A DNA stretch of 64,000 nucleotides, taken from positions 372,001-436,000 of the forward strand of contig NZ_NEFY01000001.1 in the NCBI RefSeq assembly GCF_002258215.1, read 5' to 3'. The DNA is from Marinobacter vinifirmus. GTDB lineage: Bacteria; Pseudomonadota; Gammaproteobacteria; Pseudomonadales; Oleiphilaceae. The notes below the pieces were generated by a model. That model was not told the DNA's origin and made no database searches. It saw nothing but the letters and a program-made list of their open reading frames with translations. The first letter of the stretch is position 1; every line of letters begins with the position of its first letter. This document shows positions 46,149 to 56,824 of the stretch, piece after piece. The position numbers were made by a program, and so were the translations under genes.

Positions 46149-47447
46149 TTGTTTGAACGTCCTGACGTCGGAGAACGGGCGGTTCTCGTCCACATCGATT
46201 TTACCGCCCACGAAGACACTGAAGACCCGGGCGAGTTCCGGGAACTGGTTACCTCGGCCGGCGTTGAGCCGGTTGCCAGCGTAACCGGAACGCGAAAGCA
46301 GCCCAGCCCCCGGCTGTTCGTAGGGGAGGGCAAGCTGGAGGAGATCCGTGATGCGGTTGCCGCCAGCGAGGCCGACGTGGTGCTGTTTAACCACGCCCTG
46401 AGCCCCAGTCAGGAGCGCAACATCGAGCGGGAGTTGCAGTGCCGGGTACTGGACCGTACCGGGGTTATCCTGGATATCTTTGCCCAGCGCGCCCGCACCC
46501 ACGAAGGCAAGCTGCAGGTAGAACTGGCTCAGCTCGAGCATATGTCGACCCGGCTGGTACGGGGCTGGACCCACCTGGAACGCCAGAAGGGCGGTATCGG
46601 CCTGCGCGGCCCGGGTGAAACCCAGCTCGAAACCGACCGCCGGCTGCTGCGTGAACGCATCAAATCCATTCACAAGCGGCTGGAAAAGGTGCGTAAACAG
46701 CGGGACCAGGGCCGGCGTGCGCGGAAGCGGGCGGATATCCCGACCCTGTCCCTGGTGGGCTACACCAATGCCGGCAAATCCACCTTGTTCAACCGGATTA
46801 CAACTTCCAGCGTATATGCTGCAGACCAGTTGTTCGCAACGCTGGACCCGACCCTGCGCCGGCTGGAACTTCCGGACATAGGGCCGGTCGTAGTGGCGGA
46901 CACGGTGGGCTTCATCCGGCACTTGCCTCACAAGCTGGTGGAAGCCTTCCGCGCGACGCTGGAAGAAACCATCCAGGCGACGATCCTGCTGCATGTGATC
47001 GATTGTCATGACGATCGTCGTGATGAAAACATCGAGCAGGTCGAAGAAGTGCTGGTAGAAATCGGCGCCGACGAAATTCCCCAATTGCAGGTGTTCAACA
47101 AGATTGACCTGCTGGAAGATTTCGAGCCCAGGGTAGACCGTAACGAAGAAGGTATTCCGGTGCGGGCCTGGGTATCGGCCGTCACCGGCGCCGGCCTGGA
47201 TTTGCTGTTCGATGCCATTGTCGAGCGGCTGGCAGAAGACGTCGTGCATCACTTTGTTGTGCTCGGGCCGGCCGATGGCAAGCTTCGGGCATTGCTGCAC
47301 GAAGCCGGCTCGGTGCTGAGTGAGGAGCATCGGGACACCGGTGAATCGGTAGTAGAAGTAAGGTTGCAGAACCGGGACTGGCAGCAACTGCTGAGCCGGG
47401 CAGGGGTGCGTGAAGACGCCATACGCCTTGAGCAGCGGAACGCCTGA
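46149..47447 (+). CDS. hflX: Ribosome-associated GTPase HflX
   Basis: 432 residues from a TTG start at 46149, selected because GGAG lies 11 bases upstream and the protein then begins LFERPDVGERA, the family N-terminus. An upstream GTG (46110) falls within the terminator hairpin. GTPase motifs are GYTNAGKSTLFN, DTVGFIRHLP and FNKIDLL, after an N-terminal HflX domain with RKQPSPRLFVGEGKLEE and the glycine-rich GGIGLRGPGETQLE. It rescues and splits stalled or stressed ribosomes. Confidence 0.92.
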   Translation: MFERPDVGERAVLVHIDFTAHEDTEDPGEFRELVTSAGVEPVASVTGTRKQPSPRLFVGEGKLEEIRDAVAASEADVVLFNHALSPSQERNIERELQCRVLDRTGVILDIFAQRARTHEGKLQVELAQLEHMSTRLVRGWTHLERQKGGIGLRGPGETQLETDRRLLRERIKSIHKRLEKVRKQRDQGRRARKRADIPTLSLVGYTNAGKSTLFNRITTSSVYAADQLFATLDPTLRRLELPDIGPVVVADTVGFIRHLPHKLVEAFRATLEETIQATILLHVIDCHDDRRDENIEQVEEVLVEIGADEIPQLQVFNKIDLLEDFEPRVDRNEEGIPVRAWVSAVTGAGLDLLFDAIVERLAEDVVHHFVVLGPADGKLRALLHEAGSVLSEEHRDTGESVVEVRLQNRDWQQLLSRAGVREDAIRLEQRNA

Positions 47448-47525
47448 ATCCACCCGGCTATTGCCGGGGGCAGGATAAATCCCTAGTATTTGCAGCCATT
47501 CGATAAAACACGAACGGAGAGAACT

Positions 47526-48713
47526 ATGGCCTGGAACGAACCGGGTGGAAACCGCAACGACAACGATCCCTGGGGGACCGGTGGTCGTCGCGGCAATGAT
47601 CAGGGTCCGCCAGACCTCGACGAAGCGCTGAAAAAGGGCCTCGACAAACTCAACCGGATGCTGGGCGGCAAAGGCGGCTCTGGCTCCGGCAACAACGGCA
47701 GCAGCTCGGGCGGTAGCAGTGGTGGCTTTGGTGCCATCCTGGCGATCGCGGCGATCCTGGTGGTCGGTTACGTGATGTACCAGTCGTTCTACACCGTAGA
47801 CGAACAGGAGCGCGCCGTTGTGCTGCGTTTCGGTGAATACAGCCGTACCGAGAGCCCGGGCTTGCGCTTCAAGGTGCCGTTGATCGATAACGTGTACAAG
47901 GTGCGGGTAACGAACGTACGTACTGCCCAGTCCTCCGGCCAGATGCTGACCCAGGACGAGAACCTGGTGACCGTGGATCTCCAGGTCCAGTACCGGGTTG
48001 GCGATGCCAAGGCCTACGTGCTGAACATCCGGGATTCCAACCAGGCCCTGGCCTTTGCCACCGACAGTGCCCTGCGCCATGAAGTGGGTAGTTCATCCCT
48101 GGATGACGTGCTGACCGAAGGCCGTGCCGAGCTGGCTGTACGGGTTGAACAGCGGTTGCAGAGCTTCCTGCGTGACTATGGCGCGGGTCTTGAGATCGTT
48201 CGTGTCAACGTGGAAAGCACCCAGCCGCCAGGACCGGTGCAGGACGCCTTCCGTGAAGTTCAGCGTGCCCGTGAAGACGAGCAGCGCCTGAAGGAAGAAG
48301 CGGAAACCTACCGTAACAAGATTGTTCCGGAAGCCCGCGGCCAGGCCCAGCGCATGATTGAAGAAGCCAGCGCCTACAAGGAAGAGGTGATCGAGCGGGC
48401 CCGTGGTGAAACCGCGCGTTTCAACCAGTTGCTTGCCGTGTATGAAAACGCCCCGGCGGTTACCCGTGAGCGTATGTACATCCAGGCCTTGGAACAGGTT
48501 CTGGGTAGCAGCAGCAAGATCTTTGTCGACACCGAAAGCAGCGGCAACATGATGTACCTGCCCCTGGATCGTCTGACTCAGGGTCGCCTGCCGGCGAACA
48601 GTTCCGGTAATTCCGGTTCCGGTAACCAGCAGCTTGATATCCAGACACTGACCGACCAGGTACTGCAGGAACTGCGTACCCGTCAGGACACCAACATCCG
48701 GAGGAGCAGATAA
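47526..48713 (+). CDS. hflK: FtsH protease modulator HflK
   Basis: 395 residues. A Gly/Asn-rich cytoplasmic N-terminus (about 1-75, including GGSSGGFGAI) is followed by one TM helix (IAAILVVGYVMYQSF), an SPFH/prohibitin domain and a coiled coil rich in Glu, Arg and Ala (about 240-310). With HflC it forms the periplasmic cage that restrains FtsH. The ATG at 47526 follows GGAGAGAACT. Four bases separate its stop from hflC. Confidence 0.94.
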   Translation: MAWNEPGGNRNDNDPWGTGGRRGNDQGPPDLDEALKKGLDKLNRMLGGKGGSGSGNNGSSSGGSSGGFGAILAIAAILVVGYVMYQSFYTVDEQERAVVLRFGEYSRTESPGLRFKVPLIDNVYKVRVTNVRTAQSSGQMLTQDENLVTVDLQVQYRVGDAKAYVLNIRDSNQALAFATDSALRHEVGSSSLDDVLTEGRAELAVRVEQRLQSFLRDYGAGLEIVRVNVESTQPPGPVQDAFREVQRAREDEQRLKEEAETYRNKIVPEARGQAQRMIEEASAYKEEVIERARGETARFNQLLAVYENAPAVTRERMYIQALEQVLGSSSKIFVDTESSGNMMYLPLDRLTQGRLPANSSGNSGSGNQQLDIQTLTDQVLQELRTRQDTNIRRSR

Positions 48714-48716
48714 GCC

Positions 48717-49592
48717 ATGGGACCTAAAGGTGTAGTGGGTCTTGCAGGCGCCCTTATTGTTGTCCTGCTCGTGCTGTCCAGCGTGTACATCATTCCCGAA
48801 ACCCATCGGGGCGTGAAACTGCGTTTCGGTGAGTTGGTGGAAACCAATATCCAGGCAGGCATCCATTTCAAGGTGCCGGTGATCGACCAGATCCGTGAGT
48901 TCGATATCCGGGTGCTGACCATGGACCTTCCCTCCCGTCAGTACCTGACCATCGAGAAGAAGCCCCTGGACGTGGACTCCTACGTGGCCTGGAAAATCCG
49001 TGATGTGGACCAGTACTATCGGGCTACCGGTGGCGATGAGTTCCGTGCCCAGACGCTGATCCTGTCCCGCGTGGACAATGGCCTGCGTGACGAGTTCGGT
49101 ATCCGCACCATGCACGAGGTGGTATCCGGCCAGCGTGATGAGCTGATGCACACCCTGCGTGACCGTGCCAACGAAACCGCCATCGCGGAATTCGGTATCG
49201 AAATCCTGGATATCCGGGTCAAGGCCATCGAACTGCCGGGCTCCGTCAGCGAGAACGTGTATCGCCGGATGGCGACCGAGCGCCATAAGCTGGCCCAGGA
49301 ATTCCGTTCCCGGGGTCAGGAGCTGGCTGAAGGTATCCGTGCCGATGCGGACCGTCAGCAAACCGTTATCCTGGCAACGGCCTTTGCCGAAGCGGAGGAA
49401 ACCCGCGGTGAGGGTGACGGTGAAGCCGCCCGGATCTACGCGGACTCCTACGGTGCTGACGAGGAATTCTACAGCTTTTACCGTAGCTTGCAGGCGTACC
49501 AGAACACCTTCGCCGGCAAGGATGACATCATGGTCATCGATTCCGACAGCAACTTCATGAAGTTCCTGAAGGACCCTGCCGGCGCCAACTGA
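48717..49592 (+). CDS. hflC: FtsH protease modulator HflC
   Basis: 291 residues. An N-terminal TM helix (LAGALIVVLLVLSSVYII) leads into an SPFH domain (HRGVKLRFGELVE) and a coiled-coil region with RSRGQELAEGIRADADRQ, the latter being highly conserved in HflC. It is the obligatory partner of HflK. It is the last gene before a strong terminator. Confidence 0.94.
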   Translation: MGPKGVVGLAGALIVVLLVLSSVYIIPETHRGVKLRFGELVETNIQAGIHFKVPVIDQIREFDIRVLTMDLPSRQYLTIEKKPLDVDSYVAWKIRDVDQYYRATGGDEFRAQTLILSRVDNGLRDEFGIRTMHEVVSGQRDELMHTLRDRANETAIAEFGIEILDIRVKAIELPGSVSENVYRRMATERHKLAQEFRSRGQELAEGIRADADRQQTVILATAFAEAEETRGEGDGEAARIYADSYGADEEFYSFYRSLQAYQNTFAGKDDIMVIDSDSNFMKFLKDPAGAN

Positions 49593-49609
49593 TGGGCCAG
49601 CAGGCACTG

Positions 49610-49643
49610 AAAACCGGAATACTCAGGTATTCCGGTTTTTTTG
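49610..49643 (+). terminator. Rho-independent terminator after hflC
   Basis: AAAACCGGAATAC pairs with GTATTCCGGTTTT around TCAG and leads into further T residues. Confidence 0.93.
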
Positions 49644-49764
49644 TGTCTGCCAAGGGTGTAGAATTCTGGCGGTTTTGTGCGGGTATTTTTGGCCCGCTCA
49701 TCCTGAACCCTGAGTCATTCCCCCGGCACGTGGCCGGAAAGGGAAAAACGGACAACCGAATCTC

Positions 49765-50946
49765 ATGACTGTATCTGATCGCTGGTTACTGCCAGATGGT
49801 GTCGAAGATATTCTTCCACCGCTGGCCGGACAGATCGAATCCCTGCGCCGGGAAGTAATGGACACCTGCCAGCGTTGGGGCTACCAACTGGTAATTCCCC
49901 CGCTGATCGAATATCTCGAGTCCCTGTTTACAGGCACCGGACACGACCTGGAACTGCAAACCTTCAAGCTTACCGACCAGCTGACTGGCCGGATGATGGG
50001 TGTGCGCGCCGATATGACGCCCCAGGCCGCCCGCATTGATGCACATACCCTGGGCCAGGACGGTATTACCCGTCTGTGCTACGCCGGCCATGTTCTGCAT
50101 ACCCGCCCGCGCCACATGCTGACCGGCCGTACGCCGATCCAGGCCGGTTGCGAACTGTTTGGCAGTGCCTCTGAATCTGCAGACCTGGAAGTGATCAGCC
50201 TGATGCTGGAGGCCCTCCGGGTGGCTGGCCTGCCCCGGGTGCACCTGGACCTTGCCCATGTTTCCATCTACGAAAGTCTGATCTCTGCGGCCGGCTTTGA
50301 CAAAGACACCGAAGCCTCGGTGTTTGATGCCATGGCGCGCAAGTCGGTGCCTGAACTGGATGAACTGTTGGGCGATTGCGCCGAAGGCTCAGCCGGTGCG
50401 CGCCTGCGCAAGCTGGCTCGGGTAAACGGTGGCGTGGAAGCGCTGGATGAGGCCCGCAGTATTCTGGGTGGCGCTTCCGATGCGCTGGATGCTGCCCTGG
50501 ACCAGTTGTCCCGGGTGGCAGACATGCTGCAGAGGGACTATCCGGAAGTGAGCCTTGGGTTCGATTTCTGCGAGCTTCGCGGCTACAACTATCACACCGG
50601 CCTGGTATTTGCCGCCTATGTGCCCGGCCATGGCGACTCGGTTGCCAAGGGTGGTCGCTACGACGCTATCGGCAGCGATTTCGGCCGCGCCCGGCCGGCA
50701 ACCGGTTTCAGCCTGGATATCCGGGCCCTGGTGGCACTGGGGCAGCGCTCTGTGCAGCGTCCGGGCTCTGTCTGGGCACCGGCAGATACCGATCCTGCCC
50801 TGGAGCAGGCGGTCGCCGCGCTTCGGGCAACCGACACCGTCATTCGGGCACTGCCTGAAGATGCACACACCGATCCGGCCTCAAAGGGCTGCGACCGGCA
50901 ACTGGTCAAGCGTGACGGCCAGTGGATTCTGGAAGCTCTGGGCTGA
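49765..50946 (+). CDS. hisZ: ATP phosphoribosyltransferase regulatory subunit
   Basis: 393-residue catalytically inactive histidyl-tRNA synthetase paralogue, the regulatory partner of short HisG. The class II fold motifs remain (LEYLESLF; GVRADMTPQAARIDAH; GCELFGSASESADLEV; YHTGLVFAAYVPG), but the histidine-contacting residues and the anticodon-binding domain of HisRS are missing. hisG itself is not in the window. It lies between hflC and purA, as in pseudomonads. Confidence 0.92.
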   Translation: MTVSDRWLLPDGVEDILPPLAGQIESLRREVMDTCQRWGYQLVIPPLIEYLESLFTGTGHDLELQTFKLTDQLTGRMMGVRADMTPQAARIDAHTLGQDGITRLCYAGHVLHTRPRHMLTGRTPIQAGCELFGSASESADLEVISLMLEALRVAGLPRVHLDLAHVSIYESLISAAGFDKDTEASVFDAMARKSVPELDELLGDCAEGSAGARLRKLARVNGGVEALDEARSILGGASDALDAALDQLSRVADMLQRDYPEVSLGFDFCELRGYNYHTGLVFAAYVPGHGDSVAKGGRYDAIGSDFGRARPATGFSLDIRALVALGQRSVQRPGSVWAPADTDPALEQAVAALRATDTVIRALPEDAHTDPASKGCDRQLVKRDGQWILEALG

Positions 50947-51018
50947 GACATCGCCCGTTGCTTGCTGATATTTTCGCGTAAATTTGCAAGGCGCCTGCCT
51001 CCGGGCTGCCTGATGTGA

Positions 51019-52323
<1,305 letters not shown>

Positions 52324-52334
52324 CGGCCAGGAGT

Positions 52335-52374
52335 AAAAAAAACCGCCTGCAGCGAGAGCTTCAGGCGGTTTTTT
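52335..52374. terminator. Terminator between convergent purA and cmoB
   Basis: AAACCGCCTG pairs with CAGGCGGTTT around an 11-base loop, with eight A residues on one side and six T residues on the other, so it can act in both directions. Confidence 0.93.
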
Positions 52375-52416
52375 CGTTTCTTTTCCTGGCTTTTCCTTTC
52401 AGGGGGGGGGCAGGCT

Positions 52417-53409
52417 TCAGGGCTTTTCAGCGATGATGGTTGCCCGCTTTGGCCCCGGGTAGCCTTCGATGGTTTTCGAGGGATCGTCCGGGTCCAGGAA
52501 ATCTTTCAGGGAATTGAAGCGCATCCAGTCGGTACTGCGCTGCTCATCGGTGGTGGTGTCGCTGACATCCACCACCCGGGCATTGCGGAAACCGGTGCGG
52601 TCGAGCCAGCGCAGAAGGGTGGGGCAGCTGGGCAGGAACCAGACGTTGCGCATCTGCCCGTAGCGGTCTTCCGGCATCAGGCTGTAGCCCTCCGGGCCGT
52701 CCACCACCAGTGTTTCCAGCACCAGTTCGCCGCCCCGGCGCAGGGTCCCTTTCAGCTCCAGCAGGTGATCCAGCGGCGAGCGGCGGTGATACAGCACGCC
52801 CATAGAGAAGGTGGTATCGAACAGCTCCAGGTTCTCCGGCAGGTCTTCCATACGCACTGGAAGCAGGTCGACCGGTACGTTGTCCAGATACCCCTTCATC
52901 GCCAGGAACTGGAACATGAACAGCAGGCCCGGATCGATACCCACCACCCGCCTTGCCCCGGCCCCGGCCATACGCCAGCAGTGATAGCCGGAGCCGCAGC
53001 CCACATCCAGGATGGTGCGCCCGTTCAGGTCCGCCAGGTGCGGTGCCACACGGTCCCATTTCCAGTCTGAACGCCATTCGGTATCAATGTGGGTGCCGAA
53101 AAACTCGAACGGGCCTTTGCGCCAGGGCATCAGGCCGCGCAGGCCCTGCTCAAGGCGTTCCGCCTGTTCCGGAGAAAGAGGCTCTGGGCCTGACACCGAC
53201 ACCGCAGAGGTGTTGAGGTCGACGGTGGCATCAGTCACCGATGGCAGTGCGTCAAGGGCGGCCTGCCAGCGGGCCATGTCGCCGTGGGGATTGTCTTCAA
53301 AACGGCTGACCAGCCGGCCGGTGAGCACGCTGGCCCAGGCCTGTTGGTGCTCGCCATTGAGGTAGTTCAGGAACGGAGTGAAATGGTTACGCCAGTCGAA
53401 AGCTGCCAT
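52417..53409 (-). CDS. cmoB: tRNA U34 carboxymethyltransferase
   Basis: 330 residues. A Rossmann methyltransferase fold lies in the second half (TILDVGCGSGYHCWRM near residue 125; DTTFSMGVLYHRRSPLDHL near 200). It uses carboxy-SAM made by CmoA to form cmo5U at the wobble position. The gene starts 21 bp after cmoA ends, so the pair is co-transcribed in the order cmoA-cmoB. Confidence 0.93.
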   Translation of the reverse strand: MAAFDWRNHFTPFLNYLNGEHQQAWASVLTGRLVSRFEDNPHGDMARWQAALDALPSVTDATVDLNTSAVSVSGPEPLSPEQAERLEQGLRGLMPWRKGPFEFFGTHIDTEWRSDWKWDRVAPHLADLNGRTILDVGCGSGYHCWRMAGAGARRVVGIDPGLLFMFQFLAMKGYLDNVPVDLLPVRMEDLPENLELFDTTFSMGVLYHRRSPLDHLLELKGTLRRGGELVLETLVVDGPEGYSLMPEDRYGQMRNVWFLPSCPTLLRWLDRTGFRNARVVDVSDTTTDEQRSTDWMRFNSLKDFLDPDDPSKTIEGYPGPKRATIIAEKP

Positions 53410-53430
53410 GGGTCTTGGTCGGTCTCGGAA

Positions 53431-54189
53431 TCAGGGGTTCTTGATGGCCAGCATGGAGACAAAGTTGAAGCACTGGTACCACACCAGTACCTGGTCAAAG
53501 CCGGCGTTCATGAGTCGTTCGCGGTGGGCTGACAGGGTTTCCGGGATCAGCACGTTTTCAATGGCGGACCGCTTCTGGCTGATTTCCAGGTCGGAGTATC
53601 CGTTAGCTCGCTTGAATTCATGGTGCAGGCGGGTCTGGGTATCCTGCTCGGAGTCTGCTTCAAAGCGGATTTTTTCCGACAGGATCAGCACGCCGCCCGG
53701 CAGGGTGGCATCGGCAATGCGGGTCAACAGATCCAGCCGCTGTTCGGGCGGCACAAACTGCAAGGTGAAATTGAGGGTGGTTACCGAGGCCTGGCTCAGT
53801 TCCGTCGCCAGAATGTCTTCGCACCGGAGGGTGACCGGCAGTTCGTGGTCATCCAGGGCAATGTAATGTTCGCAGCGCTCGATCATTGCGCCGGAGTTGT
53901 CCACGCCCACCAGGGTGCAGTCACCGTAGGGAATGCCGTGGCGCATGGCCAGTGTGGATGCGCCCAGGGAACAGCCCAGGTCGTAGCAGTGGGAACCCGG
54001 TTGCACGTACTGCTCGGTGATCACTTCGATCATCGGAATAATGGTGGTGTAGCCGGGCACCGATCGGCGGATCATGTCCGGGAATACGCGGGCAACCGAG
54101 GCATCAAAGCGGAAGTCTTCCGGATTGCGTTCCGTGGCAAACAGGCGGTCGGTCAGTTGCTCCGGTTGTGTCGGCTTGCGGTCACTCAT
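53431..54189 (-). CDS. cmoA: Carboxy-S-adenosyl-L-methionine synthase
   Basis: 252 residues from the ATG at 54189, which has GGAGA 10 bases upstream; a longer frame reading to 54510 is the out-of-frame shadow of the upstream gene. Motifs are YDLGCSLGASTLAMR, VGVDNSGAMIERC and LNFTLQFVPPEQR. It converts SAM and prephenate to carboxy-SAM for CmoB. The start overlaps the end of a small anchored protein gene by 8 bases. Confidence 0.93.
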   Translation of the reverse strand: MSDRKPTQPEQLTDRLFATERNPEDFRFDASVARVFPDMIRRSVPGYTTIIPMIEVITEQYVQPGSHCYDLGCSLGASTLAMRHGIPYGDCTLVGVDNSGAMIERCEHYIALDDHELPVTLRCEDILATELSQASVTTLNFTLQFVPPEQRLDLLTRIADATLPGGVLILSEKIRFEADSEQDTQTRLHHEFKRANGYSDLEISQKRSAIENVLIPETLSAHRERLMNAGFDQVLVWYQCFNFVSMLAIKNP

Positions 54190-54550
54190 TGCCGGCTTCT
54201 CCGGCGGGTTCGGAGGCCAGGTCCTTGTCGGTGGGTGAAGGCCGCTGGCAGCGGATACCGCGATTCTTGTAGTCCACCAGGATGCCCCGGAAAGACGGGT
54301 CCACATCGGCAGCAATGGCCAGGTAACCGTTATCACACACCGCATGCAACTCGGAGGACTTGCGGGACATCCGGAATTCCTCGCCCGGCTTGACGTGGAT
54401 GGCCTGAAAGTCGCCCACCGGCACATGGTCCTTGTTGTCCGAGTGGTCGATGCGGCCGCTGGCTTCCAGCACCAGTACGGTGCCCACCACAGCCACCAGG
54501 GCGGTGACAATCAGGCTGCGCACGGAATAACGGTTTTCGTTGTCGCTCAT
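54182..54550 (-). CDS. Small membrane-anchored hypothetical protein
   Basis: 122 residues. A single TM segment (about 12-28, SLIVTALVAVVGTVLVL) is followed by an extracytoplasmic domain of about 90 residues with two cysteines (Cys72 and Cys100 approximately) that could form a disulfide, and a charged tail. No family recognised. Its stop overlaps the start of cmoA, and srkA ends 20 bp upstream, so it is in the srkA-(this)-cmoA-cmoB transcript. Confidence 0.7.
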   Translation of the reverse strand: MSDNENRYSVRSLIVTALVAVVGTVLVLEASGRIDHSDNKDHVPVGDFQAIHVKPGEEFRMSRKSSELHAVCDNGYLAIAADVDPSFRGILVDYKNRGIRCQRPSPTDKDLASEPAGEAGNE

Positions 54551-54570
54551 TGCTTACCTCTTTACGAAAT

Positions 54571-55590
54571 TCAGTATTGCCCGGGCAGGGAAATAGCAGG
54601 CTCCTGCAGGGCCGACAGTTGCTCACGCAATGCCAGGACCTGGTCGGACCAGAAACGGGGCTGGGCAAACCAGGGGAAGAACCGGGGGAAGGCAGGGTCT
54701 TCCCAGCGCCGTGCCAGCCAGGCGCAGTGGGCGATCTGCCGATAACAGCGCAAGGGTTCGATCAGGTGCCGCTCCCGCCGGTTGAAGTCCCGGAACATTT
54801 CATAGCCTTCCAGCAGCTCGCCTAGCTGGCTGCCCCTTTCCGTGGCCTCGCCGTTCAGCAGCAGCCACATATCCTGTACCGCGGGGCCGGTGCGGCAGTC
54901 ATCCAGGTCGACAAACAGCATGGTTTCGTCACGACACAGGATGTTGCCGGCGTGGCAGTCTCCGTGAATGCGCAGGGTGTCGACAACACCGGCCTCTTCG
55001 ATCCGCTGCTGGCAGCCCCTGACCAGGTCCGGAATCAGGCTGTCCCATGCCGGCCGAAGATCGTCGGGCACCCAGCCACCATCAATCAGCAGGGCATTAT
55101 GATCCTGAATGCCTTGCACCAGATCAAAGCCGGGGCGGTGCTGAAAGTTTTTGATGGCGCCCAGGTTGTGGATCTGGCCCAGCCACTGGCCGAGACGATA
55201 CAGGGTGTCGGTAATGCTGGTGTCCGGCGCCTGTCCGCCCCGCTGGGGGAACACCGCGAACCGGAAGTCGGCATGCCGGCCAAGGGATTCGCCGTTCTCC
55301 ATGATCATGGGGGCGATGACCGGAATGTCTGCGGCCTGCAGCTCCAGGGAAAACTCGTGTTCTTCCATAATCGCTGCATCTGACCAGCGTCCCGGCCGGT
55401 AAAACTTGGTGATCACCGGCGGCCCATCTTCCAGCCCTACCTGGTACACCCGGTTTTCATAGCTGTTCAGGGCGAACAGGCGGCCACTGACTTCAAAACC
55501 GGCGTCTTCCATGGCGTCCAGGATCACTTCGGGTGTGAGACTGTCGTAAGGGTGGGTAGACGCGGCTATGTCTGAAGACTCGGTGTTCAT
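54571..55590 (-). CDS. srkA: Stress response kinase A (RdoA/YihE family)
   Basis: 339 residues of the APH/ChoK-like Ser/Thr kinase fold. The catalytic loop IHGDCHAGNIL and metal-binding DLDDCRTGP are intact (near residues 215-245), and ALNSYENRVYQVG at the N-terminus corresponds to the nucleotide loop. The ATG at 55590 is chosen over a TTG three codons upstream. SrkA counteracts stress-induced programmed death in E. coli, where it is usually near dsbA; here it heads the cmoA-cmoB unit. Confidence 0.88.
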   Translation of the reverse strand: MNTESSDIAASTHPYDSLTPEVILDAMEDAGFEVSGRLFALNSYENRVYQVGLEDGPPVITKFYRPGRWSDAAIMEEHEFSLELQAADIPVIAPMIMENGESLGRHADFRFAVFPQRGGQAPDTSITDTLYRLGQWLGQIHNLGAIKNFQHRPGFDLVQGIQDHNALLIDGGWVPDDLRPAWDSLIPDLVRGCQQRIEEAGVVDTLRIHGDCHAGNILCRDETMLFVDLDDCRTGPAVQDMWLLLNGEATERGSQLGELLEGYEMFRDFNRRERHLIEPLRCYRQIAHCAWLARRWEDPAFPRFFPWFAQPRFWSDQVLALREQLSALQEPAISLPGQY

Positions 55591-55702
55591 AAGGCCCAAC
55601 TGGAAGCAGGATTTGGCGCAAAGTATACCTGTTATGGGGGCTGAGGTAATGCAACGGCCCGCTAACTGCGGTAATTTCTGCAGTCCGTGCCGGAAAGCAG
55701 GA

Positions 55703-56824
55703 ATGGGTGTGAGCGAAGACAGTTACAAGGTACAAACGGTGGTGATCGGCGCCGGTGTGGTGGGGCTGGCGATTGCCCGCGAGCTTGCCGCTAGCGGGCG
55801 GGAAGTCATCGTTCTGGAAGCGGGCCCCCGTTTTGGTGAAGGCATTTCTTCCCGAAACAGCGAGGTTATCCACGCCGGCCTCTACTATCAGCAGGATTCC
55901 CTGAAGGCCCGCTTCTGCGTGCGTGGCCGCCAACTGCTGTATGACTACTGCCGGAGCCACAAGGTCGGCCACCGCAAGTGTGGTAAGTGGATCATCGCCA
56001 CAGACGCGGCCCAGAGCGAAAAGCTGGCTGGCATTCGTGAACAGGCGGCCCTGAATGGCGTTTCGTTGCAGCTGGCAGACGGCCAGGAGATCACCCGGAA
56101 ACTTCCGGTTATTAATGCCGAAGCTGGTCTTTGGTCACCGGAAACCGGCATTGTCGACAGCCATGGCCTGATGTTGTCCTTGCTGGGGGCGCTGGAAGAC
56201 TCTGGTGGCCAGCTGGTGCTCAACAGCCCGGTGACGGCCGTTTGCTCGGACGGCCCGCTCCATACCCTGACCGTTGGTGGAGCTGCAGGCGTAACCCTGC
56301 AGGCCCGGGAAGTGGTCAATGCCGCAGGCCTCGGCGCTCCGGCCCTGGCCGGTAGCTGGCAGGGCTTGCCGGATACTGCCCGCCCCCGACAATGGCTGGC
56401 CCGGGGCGTTTACTTCAGCTACAACGGCAAGCATCCTTTCGACAGCCTGATTTATCCGTTGCCAGAACCGGGTGGCCTGGGCGTGCACCTGACCCTAGAC
56501 CTGGCGGGCCAGGCGCGCTTTGGCCCGGACGTAGAGTGGATTGATTCCGAAGATTACACCGTGAACCCGGAGCGGGTGCATCGCTTTGTGGAAGGTATCC
56601 GGGCCTGGTGGCCGGGCATGGACGCCGGTCGCCTGCAACCCGCCTACGCCGGCATTCGCCCCAAGCTTACCGGCCCTGAGGGCGGCTTCTTCGATTTCCG
56701 CATCGATGGCCCGCAGCAACATGGCCTGGCCGGGCTGGTTAACCTGTTCGGCGTAGAGTCCCCGGGGCTCACGTCCAGCCTGGCCATCGCCGGGTATGTG
56801 AAATCGTTGCTTGCGGATACCTAA
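55703..56824 (+). CDS. FAD-dependent oxidoreductase, LhgO-like
   Basis: 373 residues from the ATG at 55703, preceded by AGCAGGA; an open frame extends upstream to 55568 but gives an unrelated N-terminus. The dinucleotide-binding motif VVIGAGVVGLAIARELAASG lies near residues 11-30, and SSRNSEVIHAGLYY is typical of the L-2-hydroxyglutarate oxidase group of the DAO superfamily. The C-terminal GLVNLFGVESPGLTSSLAI fits too. Likely a quinone-linked L-2-hydroxy acid oxidase; the exact substrate is not proven. It overlaps the convergent comF by 4 bases. Confidence 0.82.
   Translation: MGVSEDSYKVQTVVIGAGVVGLAIARELAASGREVIVLEAGPRFGEGISSRNSEVIHAGLYYQQDSLKARFCVRGRQLLYDYCRSHKVGHRKCGKWIIATDAAQSEKLAGIREQAALNGVSLQLADGQEITRKLPVINAEAGLWSPETGIVDSHGLMLSLLGALEDSGGQLVLNSPVTAVCSDGPLHTLTVGGAAGVTLQAREVVNAAGLGAPALAGSWQGLPDTARPRQWLARGVYFSYNGKHPFDSLIYPLPEPGGLGVHLTLDLAGQARFGPDVEWIDSEDYTVNPERVHRFVEGIRAWWPGMDAGRLQPAYAGIRPKLTGPEGGFFDFRIDGPQQHGLAGLVNLFGVESPGLTSSLAIAGYVKSLLADT

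Noticed and set aside
42715..49607. Very long minus-strand open frames (42715-44754, 46074-48080, 48093-49607)
   Set aside because: They lie entirely opposite mutL, hflX, hflK and hflC, which have clear family motifs, and their translations are low-complexity His/Gln/Gly-rich sequences typical of antisense frames in GC-rich DNA.
50970..51000. PurR box upstream of purA
   Set aside because: CGCGTAAATTTGCAAG only loosely resembles the PurR consensus and is not symmetrical enough to support a call.
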